NCBI RefSeq assembly: GCF_017876755.1
Contig: NZ_JAGIOO010000001.1
Span: 3,209,786 to 3,273,785, forward strand
DNA: 64,000 bases
Reading direction: 5' to 3'
Source: Crossiella equi
GTDB taxonomy: Bacteria > Actinomycetota > Actinomycetes > Mycobacteriales > Pseudonocardiaceae
Below, piece by piece: positions 1 through 9,023 of the stretch (positions are counted from its first letter, which is position 1; each line of letters starts with the position of its first letter). The position numbers were made by a program, and so were the translations under genes. The notes under the pieces were generated by a model, which was given only the letters and a program-made list of their open reading frames with translations, was not told the origin of the DNA and ran no database searches.

Positions 1-1
1 G

Positions 2-349
2 GCCAATGCCTACTTCATGCGCGCGGTGCACGAGCCCGCGATGCGCAGCATCTACCTGGAGGGCCAGCCGAAGCTGTTCGCCTTCTTCGCCGACATGATC
101 CGCAAGGGCCGGGAGCTGGGTGTCACCGCACCGGGCACCGATCCCGACCGGGAGGCCGTGCTGCTGTGGGGCATGACCGACTCGCTGGGCTCGGACATGC
201 TGCTGGGCCGGTCCTCCGCGGCGGAGTCGGTCGAACTGCTCGACTACTACCTGCGCAGGCTCTTCCCCGGGGTAGCCGAGTCGGACTGGCCGCCCGCCGA
301 GATCTCCACCCCCGGCTCCACCCCTGAGCCCACGAACTCCACCCCCTGA
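2..349 (+). CDS. TetR-family regulator, C-terminal part (cut by window edge)
   Basis: The reading frame is open from the first base of the window and ends at a TGA near 349. About 115 residues are visible and they look like the helical ligand-binding and dimerisation half of a TetR repressor: a long amphipathic helix around AYFMRAVHEPAMR, a central RKGRELG stretch and a LLDYYLRRLFPG closing helix, then a Pro/Thr/Ser-rich tail. The DNA-binding helix-turn-helix would lie before the window. It is followed after 10 bases by a small membrane protein gene, so the two may be co-transcribed. The ligand cannot be told from this fragment. Confidence 0.7.
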   Translation, partial: ANAYFMRAVHEPAMRSIYLEGQPKLFAFFADMIRKGRELGVTAPGTDPDREAVLLWGMTDSLGSDMLLGRSSAAESVELLDYYLRRLFPGVAESDWPPAEISTPGSTPEPTNSTP

Positions 350-359
350 TCTCCCTACC

Positions 360-854
360 GTGCTGGTCATGACGATGAGCACGATGTTCAACGCGGTCCT
401 GGTCCTCGCCGTGGTGGCGCTGGTGGTCTCCCGGCGGATGCGCTGGCAGGAGCTGGCCAAGTCCGGCAAGGACATCTGGGTCGGCCCGGCCGTGATCGCG
501 GGGGTCGGGCTGCTCCAGCTCAAGAACAAGATCGGCGCGGACACCGTGCTGCACCCGGTCGACCTGCTCTTCCTGGTGGCCGGGCTGCTGGCCGCGCTCG
601 GCGCCGGGGTGCTGCTCGGCCGCCTCAGCGAGGTGCGCGTGGCGGACGGCAAGGTCTTCAGCCGCATGGGCGTCCCGGCGGTCGGGGTGTGGGTGGGCTT
701 CATCGCGGTGCGCGTGCTGCTCGGCTTCCTCGGGCACGCCCTCGGCGCCCAGCTCAGCGCGGGCGGCGGCGCGATCATGCTCTCGCTCGGGGCCAGCCTG
801 CTCACCCAGTCCCTGGTGCTGGGCAGCCGCACCGGGCAGCTGGTGCGGCGCTGA
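360..854 (+). CDS. small multi-pass membrane protein, DUF1453-like
   Basis: 164 residues with four or five hydrophobic helices (about residues 8-23, 40-55, 68-90, 105-125 and 138-155) separated by short charged loops such as SRRMRWQELAKSGKD. The pattern resembles actinobacterial DUF1453/CcdC-like membrane proteins; this is a pattern match, not a firm assignment. A GTG start at 360 is used; ATG codons at 369 and 375 are alternatives. It lies 23 bases upstream of a sensor kinase and probably shares its transcript, which suggests an envelope-linked role, but no reaction can be named. Confidence 0.6.
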   Translation: MLVMTMSTMFNAVLVLAVVALVVSRRMRWQELAKSGKDIWVGPAVIAGVGLLQLKNKIGADTVLHPVDLLFLVAGLLAALGAGVLLGRLSEVRVADGKVFSRMGVPAVGVWVGFIAVRVLLGFLGHALGAQLSAGGGAIMLSLGASLLTQSLVLGSRTGQLVRR

Positions 855-877
855 GGACCGTCCGGGAGGATCGCCCC

Positions 878-1945
878 ATGCGCCCCGGGTGGTACGACGG
901 CTGGGCCCTGAACGTGCTGGTCTCCGGCCTGCTGGTGTACAGCCTGGTGACCTCGGACGAGCGGCCGTGGTGGACCTGGCTGGTGCTCGGCCCCGCCTTC
1001 GCCTGCTGGGTGGGCTTCCTGGCCCTGGACAAGACCCGGCCGGTGGCCGCGGTCAGCCTGGCGGCGGTGTGCTCGCTGTCGGCCTCGGCCCTGGTCGGCG
1101 CCCCCGGCAGCGCGGCCACCACGATCTCCGCGGTGGCGCTGATGGTCTTCATCATGCACCGGGTGCCCAGCCTCGCCCTCGGTTTCACGCTGGCCGGGGT
1201 GGACCTGCTGCTCTACCTGGGCAGCGCCGCGGTGTGGCGGCAGCCGCTGTCCGCACTGGCCACCAGCCTGGCCGTGCTCGCGCTGCTCACCCTGCTCGGG
1301 CTCGTCCGGCGGCAGCAGCGCACCCAGCAGGAGCAGGCCTCCCGGCTGGTCGCGGAGGCCGAGCGGGCGCGGCTGGCCCGCGAGCTGCACGACGTGCTCG
1401 CGCACTCCCTGGGCGCGCTGGCCGTGCAGCTGGAGGTGGCCGAGGCGCTGCTCAGCGACGGCCGCGACCCCGAGGCGGCGCTGGCCCGGGTGCGGCGGTC
1501 CCGGCGGCTGGCCGTGGAGGGCCTGCACGAGGCGCGCCAGGCGGTGGCCGCGCTGCGCGCCGACGTGCCGCCGCTGCCCACCGCGCTGGCCGAGCTGGCC
1601 CAGGCGCACGAGCGGGACCACCAGACGCCGGTGCGCCTGGCCACCACCGGCACGCCCCGCACGCTGTCCCCGGGCGCGGCGGTGTCCCTGGTGCGCACCG
1701 CGCGGGAGGCGCTGACCAACGCCGCCAAGCACGCCAGCGGCGCGACCGTCGACATCGGACTGTCCTATCTGGACGGCGCGGTGTGCCTGTCGGTGCGCGA
1801 CGGCGGCGGGCGGGCACGGGAGACCGTGCCGGGCGGCGGGTTCGGGCTGACCGGGATGCGGGAGCGCCTGGCCCTGGTGGGTGGCACACTCACCGCGGGC
1901 CCCGACGGGGACGGCTGGCTGGTGCGGGCGGAGGTGCCGGAGTGA
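878..1945 (+). CDS. sensor histidine kinase (HisKA_3 / NarL-type pair)
   Basis: 355 residues. The first 145 residues hold four to six membrane helices with no large extracellular domain. They are followed by a coiled linker and a HisKA_3 dimerisation/phosphoacceptor segment RELHDVLAHS, with the phospho-accepting His at about residue 171. The ATPase domain shows an N-box (REALTNAAKHA), a G1 box (VRDGGG) and a G2 box (GFGLTGMRERL). The ATG at 878 is chosen because GGGAGGA stands 7 bases upstream. Its stop overlaps the start of the cognate response regulator. This matches the DesK/NarX-like family that phosphorylates LuxR-type regulators; the signal is not evident. Confidence 0.9.
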   Translation: MRPGWYDGWALNVLVSGLLVYSLVTSDERPWWTWLVLGPAFACWVGFLALDKTRPVAAVSLAAVCSLSASALVGAPGSAATTISAVALMVFIMHRVPSLALGFTLAGVDLLLYLGSAAVWRQPLSALATSLAVLALLTLLGLVRRQQRTQQEQASRLVAEAERARLARELHDVLAHSLGALAVQLEVAEALLSDGRDPEAALARVRRSRRLAVEGLHEARQAVAALRADVPPLPTALAELAQAHERDHQTPVRLATTGTPRTLSPGAAVSLVRTAREALTNAAKHASGATVDIGLSYLDGAVCLSVRDGGGRARETVPGGGFGLTGMRERLALVGGTLTAGPDGDGWLVRAEVPE

Positions 1946-2589
1946 GCGTGCGGGTGCTGGTGGTGGACGACCAGCAGGTCATGCGCGAGGGCCTGGTCGC
2001 CCTGCTCGGGCTGGTCGAGGACATCGAGGTGGTGGGCGACGCCGGGGACGGCGCGGCCGCGCTGGAGCTGCTGGCGAGCACGCCCGCCGACATCGTGCTG
2101 ATGGACCTGCGCATGCCGGTGCTGGACGGCGTCGAGGCCACCCGGCAGGTCACCGAGCGCTTCCCCGGGGTGGGCGTGCTCGTGCTGACCACCTACGCCG
2201 ACGACGAGTCGATCACCGACGCGCTGCGCGCGGGCGCCCGGGGCTACCTGACCAAGGAGGCCGGGCGCGCCGAGATCGCCTCGGCCATCCGCAGCGCCGC
2301 GGCCGGTCAGGCCACGTTCGCCCCGACCGTGGCCGGCCGGCTGGTGGCCGCGCTGACCAGGCAGGACACCCCCAGGGCACGCCGTCCGACGGACGGGCTG
2401 ACCGCGCGTGAGGCCGAGGTGCTCACGCTGATCGCGGGCGGGCGCAGCAACCCGGAGATCGCCGCCGCGCTGTTCATCAGCGAGGCCACGGTGAAGACCC
2501 ACATCAACAACGCCTTCGCCAAGATCGGGGCACGCAACCGCGCCGACGCCACCCGGTACGCCTACCGGACCGGCCTCGCGGAGCCGTAG
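1942..2589 (+). CDS. response regulator, NarL/LuxR type
   Basis: 215 residues. An N-terminal receiver domain has the acidic pair VVDD (residues 7-10), the phospho-acceptor Asp55 in VLMDLRMP, the switch Thr/Lys region (LTTY, GYLTKEA), and a C-terminal GerE/LuxR helix-turn-helix (LTAREAEVLTLIAGG to TVKTHINNAFAKI, about residues 150-205). The GTG start overlaps the kinase stop codon (GTGA), so the two are translationally coupled. It should act as the cytoplasmic DNA-binding output of the kinase just upstream. Targets are unknown. Confidence 0.92.
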   Translation: MSVRVLVVDDQQVMREGLVALLGLVEDIEVVGDAGDGAAALELLASTPADIVLMDLRMPVLDGVEATRQVTERFPGVGVLVLTTYADDESITDALRAGARGYLTKEAGRAEIASAIRSAAAGQATFAPTVAGRLVAALTRQDTPRARRPTDGLTAREAEVLTLIAGGRSNPEIAAALFISEATVKTHINNAFAKIGARNRADATRYAYRTGLAEP

Positions 2590-2622
2590 CCACCACGGTT
2601 ACCTGTGGGTAGCATCGGCGGC

Positions 2623-3693
2623 ATGACCCAGGCCCGTCCGGCACTGCGCGAGTTCGTGGAACGTTCCGTGGTCAGCGCGATCGGGGCCTTGCCCGAGCCC
2701 GCGCAACGCGTCATCGGAGGGCGCCCGACCGTCATCGACGGCCAGGAGCTGCACCCCGAGGTGCAGGCGGTGCTGCGGCTGATGAACCTGTCCAACAAGG
2801 AGAACCCGCTGGGCGGCGGCTCGGTGGCGCAGGCGCGGCGGCAGCTGCGCGAGACCACCGCGCTGATCAAGGGCCCGGACCTGCCGATGGCCGAGATCCG
2901 CGAGCTGAGCGTGCCCGGCCCGGGCGGTCCGATCCGCTGCCGCCTGTACCTGCCCGAGCACGTGCCCACCCCCGCGCCCGCGCTGGTGTTCTTCCACGGC
3001 GGCGGCTGGGTGACCGGCGACCTGGACACCCACGACCACGTCTGCCGCACCCTGGCCCAGCACGCGGGCGTGGTGGTGCTCTCCGCCGACTACCGGCTGG
3101 CGCCCGAGCACCCGTTCCCGGCCGCGGTGGAGGACGCGCTCGCGGTGTTCCGGTACGCGGTGGACCAGTCGGCCTCGCTGGGCATCAACCCGGCCCAGGT
3201 CGCGGTGGGCGGGGACAGCGCGGGCGGCAACCTCTCGATCGTGACCACCCAGCTGACCAGGCACGACGACGGGCCGAAGCCGGTGTTCCAGCTGCTGTTC
3301 TACCCGGCGACCGACTTCTCCGTGCGGCGCGAGTCGCGGCTGCTGTTCGGCCGGAACTTCGTGCTCACCGAGGAGCGCATGACCTGGTTCGAGAGCAAGT
3401 ACCTGGCCAACCCGGACGACGTGCACGACCACCGGGCCTCGCCGCTGCTCACCGAGGACCTGTCCGGGCTGCCCCCGGCCTATCTGGCCACCGCCGGGTT
3501 CGACCCGCTGCGCGATGAGGGCGAGGCCTACGCCGCGCGGCTGGCCGAGGCGGGCGTGCCGGTGTTCCTGCGCCGCCACCGGGGCCTGATCCACGGCTTC
3601 GCCAACATCCTGGGCATCGGGCACACCGGCCGCGACGCGGTGCTGGAGGCGGCGGGGGCCCTGCGCATGGGCCTGTCCTTCGCCGCCTCCTGA
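2623..3693 (+). CDS. alpha/beta hydrolase, hormone-sensitive-lipase-like esterase
   Basis: 356 residues from the ATG at 2623; an in-frame GTG at 2605 is an alternative start. The HSL-family oxyanion motif HGGGW is at residues 125-129 and the nucleophile motif GDSAGGN places the catalytic Ser near residue 199. The acid and base are likely the Asp in GFDPLRDEG and the His in HRGLIHGFAN. No signal peptide is visible, so a cytoplasmic or cell-bound carboxylesterase acting on short acyl esters is likely. It reads as a single gene downstream of the two-component system and convergent with the SGNH hydrolase. Confidence 0.88.
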   Translation: MTQARPALREFVERSVVSAIGALPEPAQRVIGGRPTVIDGQELHPEVQAVLRLMNLSNKENPLGGGSVAQARRQLRETTALIKGPDLPMAEIRELSVPGPGGPIRCRLYLPEHVPTPAPALVFFHGGGWVTGDLDTHDHVCRTLAQHAGVVVLSADYRLAPEHPFPAAVEDALAVFRYAVDQSASLGINPAQVAVGGDSAGGNLSIVTTQLTRHDDGPKPVFQLLFYPATDFSVRRESRLLFGRNFVLTEERMTWFESKYLANPDDVHDHRASPLLTEDLSGLPPAYLATAGFDPLRDEGEAYAARLAEAGVPVFLRRHRGLIHGFANILGIGHTGRDAVLEAAGALRMGLSFAAS

Positions 3694-3716
3694 CCGCTGT
3701 CCCGGCTCCTGGCAGC

Positions 3717-4604
3717 TCAGCCCTTGCGGGCCCCGGTGAGGGCGCGCTGGACCGCGTCGGCCATGCCGACCATGCCGGTGCGGAAGGGATGGTACGAGGC
3801 GGCCGCGAGCAGGTCGGTGTGCTGCCCGTTCACCCAGGCCACGCCCCGGGGCTTGCACGCGTCGTGGGCCGCGGAGGCCGCGTAGGTGTCCACGAAGGTC
3901 ATCTTCGCCCCGGTGGCCGCGTTCTTGAGCGCGGTGTTGAGCTGCTGCTCGACCCGGTCCAGGAACGGGTAGTCGCCGGTGGCGAACGGCAGCGTGTCCG
4001 GGCAGGTGCCGGTGGCGGGCGCGATCCTCGGGTAGCCGACCACGAGCACCTTCGCCCGCGGCGCGCGCTCGCGGACGCCCTTGAGCACCTCGGCCACCCG
4101 GAGCTCGGTCTGCGCGATCCGCTTGGCCAGCTCGTCGCCGAAGTGCGCGGCGCACGGGGCGCCCTGGGGGTCGCTGGGCCGCAGCTCGGGGCACTTGGTG
4201 ACCACCGAGCCGAACACGCTGAAGTCGTTGCCGCCGATGCTGACCGTGACCAGGTCGGTGTCCTGGCTCAGCGCGGAGAACTGCGCCGGGTTGATGCCCA
4301 GCGGCACGGACTGCGGCTGGGCCATGTTGGTGGTGTCGGCGGCGCCGCAGCTGATGTCGGTGAACCGCGCGGGCTTGATCCGGGCGGCGAGCAGGCTCGG
4401 GTAGTTGTTGGTCGAGCGCGCGCAGCCCAGCGGGACGAGCCGGGGCAGCGGGATGAGGGGGCCGGAGGTGAAGGAGTCGCCGAGGGCCACGTAGTGCCGC
4501 ACCTGCTGCTCGGCCGCGAGCGCCCCGGGCGCGAACGCGGTCAGCGCGGCCAGCGCCACCGCCCCCAGCACCCCGGCCCGCCGCACGATCTTCCCGTTGA
4601 CCAC
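3717..4604 (-). CDS. secreted SGNH/GDSL lipase-esterase
   Basis: 295 residues. A signal peptide (basic VNGKIVRR, hydrophobic core, cleavage near ALA-AEQ at residue 30) marks export. Block I is GDSFTSG with nucleophile Ser44, block III is IGGNDF with Asn126, and block V is near the C-terminus around SYHPFRTG with the catalytic His. Cysteines occur in positions typical of the disulfide-stabilised Streptomyces lipases of this family (SCO7513-like). The GTG start is preceded by GAGGGAGG on the coding strand. The role is extracellular ester hydrolysis of lipid or polysaccharide esters. Confidence 0.9.
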   Translation of the reverse strand: MVNGKIVRRAGVLGAVALAALTAFAPGALAAEQQVRHYVALGDSFTSGPLIPLPRLVPLGCARSTNNYPSLLAARIKPARFTDISCGAADTTNMAQPQSVPLGINPAQFSALSQDTDLVTVSIGGNDFSVFGSVVTKCPELRPSDPQGAPCAAHFGDELAKRIAQTELRVAEVLKGVRERAPRAKVLVVGYPRIAPATGTCPDTLPFATGDYPFLDRVEQQLNTALKNAATGAKMTFVDTYAASAAHDACKPRGVAWVNGQHTDLLAAASYHPFRTGMVGMADAVQRALTGARKG

Positions 4605-4785
4605 GCTGTGCCTCCCTCGCGCCGCGGGGCCGCTGTGACCCGGAGCAAGGCCGAACCTAGGTTCGCCGTTCCGGCGCGGTCAATGCTCCGAATCGGTACC
4701 GCGGTGACTCGGAAGCGGTACCCGGTACAAACCTGTGCGGTTTTCCGCAGTACCCCACCCGGCCCACCCCACTAGCCTCAACGCC

Positions 4786-5964
4786 ATGCCACCCCCTCCC
4801 CTGCTCCGCGAGTCCCTCCTGGGCCTCGCGGGCCTGGCGCTGGGCGCGCTCACGGCCCTGGTGGAGCTGGCCTACCTGCTGTGCGCGGCGGCGCTCCTGC
4901 TCCCGGTGGCGGTCTGGCCGCGGGCCCGCACCCCGGTGCTGGCCCGCCTGGGCCGGGGCGCCCGCGCCTTGGCGGCGTGGGAGCTGCGCCGGGTGGTGCG
5001 CTTCCACAACGGCGCGGGCTCGACCTCGGGCGAGCTGGCCCGCACGTGGGCCTACCTGGCCTGCCGCGTGCCGGTGGGCCTGGCGGCGGGCACGATCCTG
5101 CTGCTGCTGGTCTACGGCGTCGCCACGGTGGTTCTGATGCTGGGCGCCTGGTTCAAGGGCGGCAGCATCCTGAACAGCAACCCGGACGCGGGCCGGGTGA
5201 GCACGGGCACGATCCTGACCATGTCCCTGCCGGGCCTGGTCCTGCTGTACCTTGCCCTGCAAGGCCTCTACACACTGTCCACAGTGGAACGAGCCTTGGT
5301 CACCCGCTTCCTGGGCCCCTCCCCGGCGGAGCTGCGCCAGCGCATCGAGGACCTCTCCACCTCCCGCGCGGGCATCGTCGCCGCGGTGGACGAGGAACGC
5401 CGCCGCATCGAACGAGCCCTCCACGACGGCGTCCAACAACGCCTGGTGGCCCTGGGCCTCCTCCTGGGCCGAGCCCGCCGGGGCACGGACCCGGCCCGCG
5501 CGAACCTCCTCCTGGCCCAGGCCCACGAGGAGTCCCAGGACATCCTGACCGACCTCCGGGAAGTGGCCTGGCGCATCTACCCCACGGCCTTGGACAACCT
5601 GGGCCTCCGGGACGCGATAGCCAGGGCGGTGGACCACACCCCGCTCCCCGCAGACCTGGACCTCACCCTCCACCCGGACGACCGCCCACCCCCGGAAGTC
5701 GAAACAGCGGCCTACTTCATCATCAGCGAAGCCCTCACCAACACGACCAAACACGCGAACGCGACCCACCTGTCCATCCAGGTGACCCAAACCCCCACAG
5801 CCCTGGCACTCCGCATAACCGACAACGGCAAGGGCGGCGCAACCCCAACGGGCACAGGCCTCTCCGGCCTCCACCGCCGAGTAGCGGCGATGGACGGCAC
5901 CTTCCACCTGACAAGCCCGCCAGGCCACGGCACGACAATCACCGCCCACCTCCCCTACCCCTGA
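4786..5964 (+). CDS. sensor histidine kinase with two membrane segments
   Basis: 392 residues. Residues 8-45, 92-122 and 142-165 are hydrophobic membrane segments. A linker leads to a HisKA_3 motif EERRRIERALHDGVQQRL with the phospho-accepting His near residue 213, and an ATPase domain with SEALTNTTKHA and DNGKGG. The ATG at 4786 is taken over an upstream GTG because the hydrophobic N-terminus begins there. From about base 5270 codon use changes: third positions become C-rich and G-poor, unlike the first half of the gene. Its partner regulator lies 600 bases downstream rather than adjoining, which is unusual for this family. Confidence 0.87.
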   Translation: MPPPPLLRESLLGLAGLALGALTALVELAYLLCAAALLLPVAVWPRARTPVLARLGRGARALAAWELRRVVRFHNGAGSTSGELARTWAYLACRVPVGLAAGTILLLLVYGVATVVLMLGAWFKGGSILNSNPDAGRVSTGTILTMSLPGLVLLYLALQGLYTLSTVERALVTRFLGPSPAELRQRIEDLSTSRAGIVAAVDEERRRIERALHDGVQQRLVALGLLLGRARRGTDPARANLLLAQAHEESQDILTDLREVAWRIYPTALDNLGLRDAIARAVDHTPLPADLDLTLHPDDRPPPEVETAAYFIISEALTNTTKHANATHLSIQVTQTPTALALRITDNGKGGATPTGTGLSGLHRRVAAMDGTFHLTSPPGHGTTITAHLPYP

Positions 5965-6563
5965 CCCGCCCCAAGCCAACCCGCCGCCACTCGCCCGCGG
6001 CCCCTGCCGCAATCCCCCGCCCGCAGACCTCCCCGCACTCAGAACACCCGACGCCCAGCCCGCCCAACACCCAGCCCGCCCAGTCAAAGCCCACCAACCC
6101 AAAGCCACCGCCGCCGCACCCCAACGGGCCCACCAACCGAAGCCACCGCCGCCACACCCCACCCCCAGTGGGCCCGCCGCAGCCACAGCCCGCCAACGCC
6201 GCTCCCGACCCGCAGACCACCCACCCAACCCCAACACGCCCCACGCCCACGCAGGCCCCACGCCCACGCAGGCCCGGCGCACTCCACAGCCCCACGCACA
6301 CTCCACAACCGACGGTCCCCAGCCCGCACTCCACAGCTCCAACCAGCGCGGCCTGCACTCCCCAGCCCCAGCCCGCGGCCCACACTCCCCTGCCCCTGCC
6401 ATCTACGCCCAGCCAGCCCGGACGCCTGCCCCGGCCACCCCCCACTTCCCAACACAGGCCCACCGGGCCCAGCCGCCCGCCCTGGCTTCCCCGGCCAACT
6501 CCACCGCCCAGGCCACCCCCGCCCCGCCCCACCCGCCGAGCAACCCACCGGAGCCGTCACACC
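5965..6563 (+). other. C-rich, G-poor spacer between kinase and response regulator
   Basis: The 599 bases between the kinase stop and the regulator start carry long runs of C and A with few G on the plus strand. All frames give Pro/Thr/His-rich or Gly-rich low-complexity translations with no recognisable domain, so I call it non-coding. It contains a perfect 17-bp tandem repeat at 6241-6257/6258-6274 and an imperfect repeated segment at about 6090-6122 and 6128-6159. C-rich, G-poor RNA is the classic form of a Rho-binding site, so read-through control of the regulator gene is a possible role (inference). Confidence 0.5.
6241..6274. repeat. 17-bp tandem direct repeat in the C-rich spacer
   Basis: The unit CCACGCCCACGCAGGCC occurs twice with no spacer (6241-6257 and 6258-6274). 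It is part of the low-complexity C-rich stretch and probably arose by slippage. Confidence 0.85.
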
Positions 6564-7208
6564 ATGCGCCTGATCCTCGCCGAGGACTCGATCCTGTTGC
6601 GCGAAGGCCTCATCCGGCTCCTCGTCGAGGAGGGCCACGAGGTCGTCGCCGCCGTCGGAACCGGTGAGGAACTGCTGGCCGCGGTGGCGGCAGAACAGCC
6701 CGAGGTGTGCGTGGTGGACGTCCGCATGCCCCCAACCCACACCTCCGAGGGCGTGCGGGCGGCATTGCGGATCCGGGAACACTGGCCCGAGGTCGGGGTC
6801 TTGATGCTGTCGCAGTACGTCGAACAGCGCTACGCGACCCAACTGCTCGCCGCAGGCAGCCGCGGCATCGGATACCTGCTCAAGGACCGCGTGACCCAAG
6901 TGGACACATTCCTCGACGCCCTGGCCAAAATCGCCACCGGCGGCGCGGTCTTCGACCCCGAAGTGGTGAGCCAGCTCCTCTCCCGCACCACCCACACCGA
7001 CCCCCTCACCACCCTGACCCCCCGCGAACACGACGTCCTCCGCCACATGGCCGAAGGCCACACGAACGCGGGCATCGGCAAAACCCTGCACATCTCCCAA
7101 AGCGCGGTCGAAAAACACATCAACGCGATCTTCGACAAACTCGCCCTGACCCCCATCACCGGCTACAACCGCCGCACCCTGGCCATCCTCCGCTACCTGG
7201 GCAGCTGA
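6564..7208 (+). CDS. response regulator, NarL/LuxR type
   Basis: 214 residues. The receiver has LAEDS (acidic pocket), Asp52 in VVDVRMPP as acceptor, and LLKDRVTQVD with the conserved Lys. A linker leads to a LuxR helix-turn-helix (LTPREHDVLRHMAEG to SAVEKHINAIFDKL). It is the expected partner of the kinase at 4786-5964. The ATG at 6564 begins exactly at the receiver domain; the frame stays open upstream into the C-rich spacer, but that extension is low-complexity and I reject it. Codon third positions are also C-biased here. Confidence 0.9.
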   Translation: MRLILAEDSILLREGLIRLLVEEGHEVVAAVGTGEELLAAVAAEQPEVCVVDVRMPPTHTSEGVRAALRIREHWPEVGVLMLSQYVEQRYATQLLAAGSRGIGYLLKDRVTQVDTFLDALAKIATGGAVFDPEVVSQLLSRTTHTDPLTTLTPREHDVLRHMAEGHTNAGIGKTLHISQSAVEKHINAIFDKLALTPITGYNRRTLAILRYLGS

Positions 7209-7933
7209 CCCCCGTGCCCGGATCCCTCACGACCCCCTGACCTCTCGCGGCGACTGGGGCCGCCGAATCCGAGGCCACCTGCCCTGGCTCCTGGAGTTGC
7301 CGGAGCTCCCCGTCCAAGACGCCAGTCAACGGGCTGCGCCCAAACCAAGTGGACGCTGGCCCGAGACACCACCATGTTCCGTTCCCGGAACCACGCCGCG
7401 CTTGTCACACAGGGCTTCGACGTGAGCACCCCATGGCACGTGCAGGTGGCCCCAGCCACGCACCGCGATGCAAGGACCGGGTCGCCGCGCCCTCGGGCCG
7501 CCCCCTCCGGGGCTTCGCCACACCACGGGTCTCGACCTCGGAGGGTTGAAGCGGGGGTCCTGGACCGTCATGCGCCGGGGAGCCCCGCTCCGCCTGGAGG
7601 CCCTCACCCGTCTTCGCTCACGTCCCGAGTAGCAACACCCGGCAACCGGGCGGGGAGGCTGGAGCCGAGACCGAGGCGGCTCCCTGTGCTGCTGACGCCG
7701 GGGACTGGACCAGAACCGAGCCCGGGACGGCCTCGGGCCCGGCACAGGAAGCCGCGAGCCAGGGCCGCGGTATGGCCGGGCCGGAGGCGGGGTCCGGGGC
7801 AGGGGTGGGGGTGGGGCCAGCGTGGGCCCAGGGACCGCGGAGTCCGGGGGCTGGGTTGGCTCTGGGGCCCAGTTGGCGCCGAGGCGGGCCTCGGGGCCCG
7901 GGAGCTGTGGCTTGGCCCGGGCCCGGGGCCTGG
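7209..7933. other. intergenic region, no gene recognised
   Basis: The 725 bases between convergent genes hold several open frames but none with a recognisable domain or ribosome site. A small inverted repeat GTTCCG-N4-CGGAAC lies near 7375-7390. From about 7760 to 7930 the plus strand is strongly G-rich, so the strand transcribed from the DedA gene is C-rich and G-poor downstream of that gene, mirroring the skew downstream of the kinase. Confidence 0.5.
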
Positions 7934-8557
7934 TCAGGCGTCTTGCCTCTGGCGGGTTCGGCGGCGGAGGCGGGTGATCACAAAGGCGGTGATGGCCAGC
8001 GCGGCCACGCCCAGAACGATCTTGGAGAGGATGCCCGCGTAGGTTTCCACCAGGGTCCAGTTCTCGCCCAGGTAGTAGCCCGCCAGAACGAAGATCGTGT
8101 TCCAGATCAGGCTGCCCAGGGCGGTGAAGAGGAGGAAGGTGGGGATGGACATGCGTTCGATGCCCGCCGGGACGGAGACCAGGCTTCGGAAGACCGGGAT
8201 CATGCGGCCGAAGAAGACGGCCTTCACGCCGTGTTTGGCGAACCACGCCTCGGTGCGGTCCAGGTCCTCGACCTTGACCAGGGGGAGGCGGGCCGCGATG
8301 GCCCTGGTGCGGTCGCGGCCGAGCAAGGCGCCCAGGTAGTAGAGGGCCAGGGCGCCCACCACCGAGCCGATCGTGGTCCACACGATGGCCGCCAGCAGCC
8401 CCATACCGCCCCGGCTGGCCGTGAAGCCCGCCAGCGGCAGGAACACCTCGCTGGGCAGGGGCGGGAACAGGTTCTCCAGCGCGATGGCCAGACCCGCGCC
8501 CGGGGCACCCAGCGTGGTCATGAGGTCGGTGACCCAGGTGATGATTCGGTCGAACAT
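7934..8557 (-). CDS. DedA family membrane protein (SNARE-associated / VTT domain)
   Basis: 207 residues. It shows the DedA signatures: a hydrophobic N-terminus ending in ENLFPPLPSEVFLPLAG (residues about 29-45), the conserved glycine-rich segment, FGRMIPVFRSLVSVPAG (about 117-133, with the key Arg residues) and a C-terminal membrane helix before a basic tail RLRRRTRQRQ. DedA proteins act in the inner membrane and have been linked to undecaprenyl-phosphate or phospholipid flipping. The ATG at 8557 is chosen because homologues begin just before the amphipathic first helix. It is monocistronic. Confidence 0.9.
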   Translation of the reverse strand: MFDRIITWVTDLMTTLGAPGAGLAIALENLFPPLPSEVFLPLAGFTASRGGMGLLAAIVWTTIGSVVGALALYYLGALLGRDRTRAIAARLPLVKVEDLDRTEAWFAKHGVKAVFFGRMIPVFRSLVSVPAGIERMSIPTFLLFTALGSLIWNTIFVLAGYYLGENWTLVETYAGILSKIVLGVAALAITAFVITRLRRRTRQRQDA

Positions 8558-8664
8558 GGCCTCCACGCTACGAATTGGATGCTGAGTGCACCCTGAGGAT
8601 CTCCCTTGGATTTCCCGGAAATACCACAGGAAAAATGTGGGGAAAACCTCAGTGACACCGGGTT

Positions 8665-9009
8665 TCAGGGGCGGGCCGCGTACTCGGCCAGACCCTGCGC
8701 GCAGGGGCGGATGAACGTCTCCAGCGCCCGCCGGTACAGCCACCCCGTGCCCGGCGCGCGTGGCCGGAACGTCGAGTGCCACCGGATCTCCGTGCCCCCG
8801 TCGACCGGCGTCAGGTCCACGCCCGCCCGGTGGTCCCGCTGCGGCAGCCCGGACAGCAGCGCGTACCCGAACCGCCGCTCCGGCTCGGCCAGCTCGAAGG
8901 CCAGGAACGGCGTCCACGCGAGCCAGCTCGTCCCGTCGCTGACCAGCGCGTACACCCGCGCCGGGGTGGCCGCCGACCGCACCCGCACGTCGATCCGCCG
9001 CACCGCCAT
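8665..9009 (-). CDS. SRPBCC / polyketide-cyclase-like protein
   Basis: 114 residues. The order RIDVRVRSAATPARVYALVSDGTSW, then a beta-rich centre and a long C-terminal helix RRALETFIRPCAQGLAEYA, is the START/SRPBCC helix-grip fold, which binds hydrophobic ligands. The ATG at 9009 is preceded by GGAGG at 5 bases; an upstream GTG at 9021 overlaps that ribosome site and is less likely. The gene is divergent from a broken TetR gene, a common pairing for small ligand-binding proteins and their repressors. Confidence 0.8.
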   Translation of the reverse strand: MAVRRIDVRVRSAATPARVYALVSDGTSWLAWTPFLAFELAEPERRFGYALLSGLPQRDHRAGVDLTPVDGGTEIRWHSTFRPRAPGTGWLYRRALETFIRPCAQGLAEYAARP

Positions 9010-9023
9010 GCCCGCCTCCACTC

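Noticed and set aside
5939-6532. Gly-rich minus-strand frame opposite the C-rich spacer
   Set aside because: Composition is a simple mirror of C-rich DNA, with no domain and no ribosome site.
4881-7208. A 775-codon plus-strand frame running through the second kinase, the spacer and the regulator
   Set aside because: The first two thirds are a Pro/Gly/Arg-rich shadow of the kinase and of low-complexity spacer; only the last 214 residues are a real response regulator.
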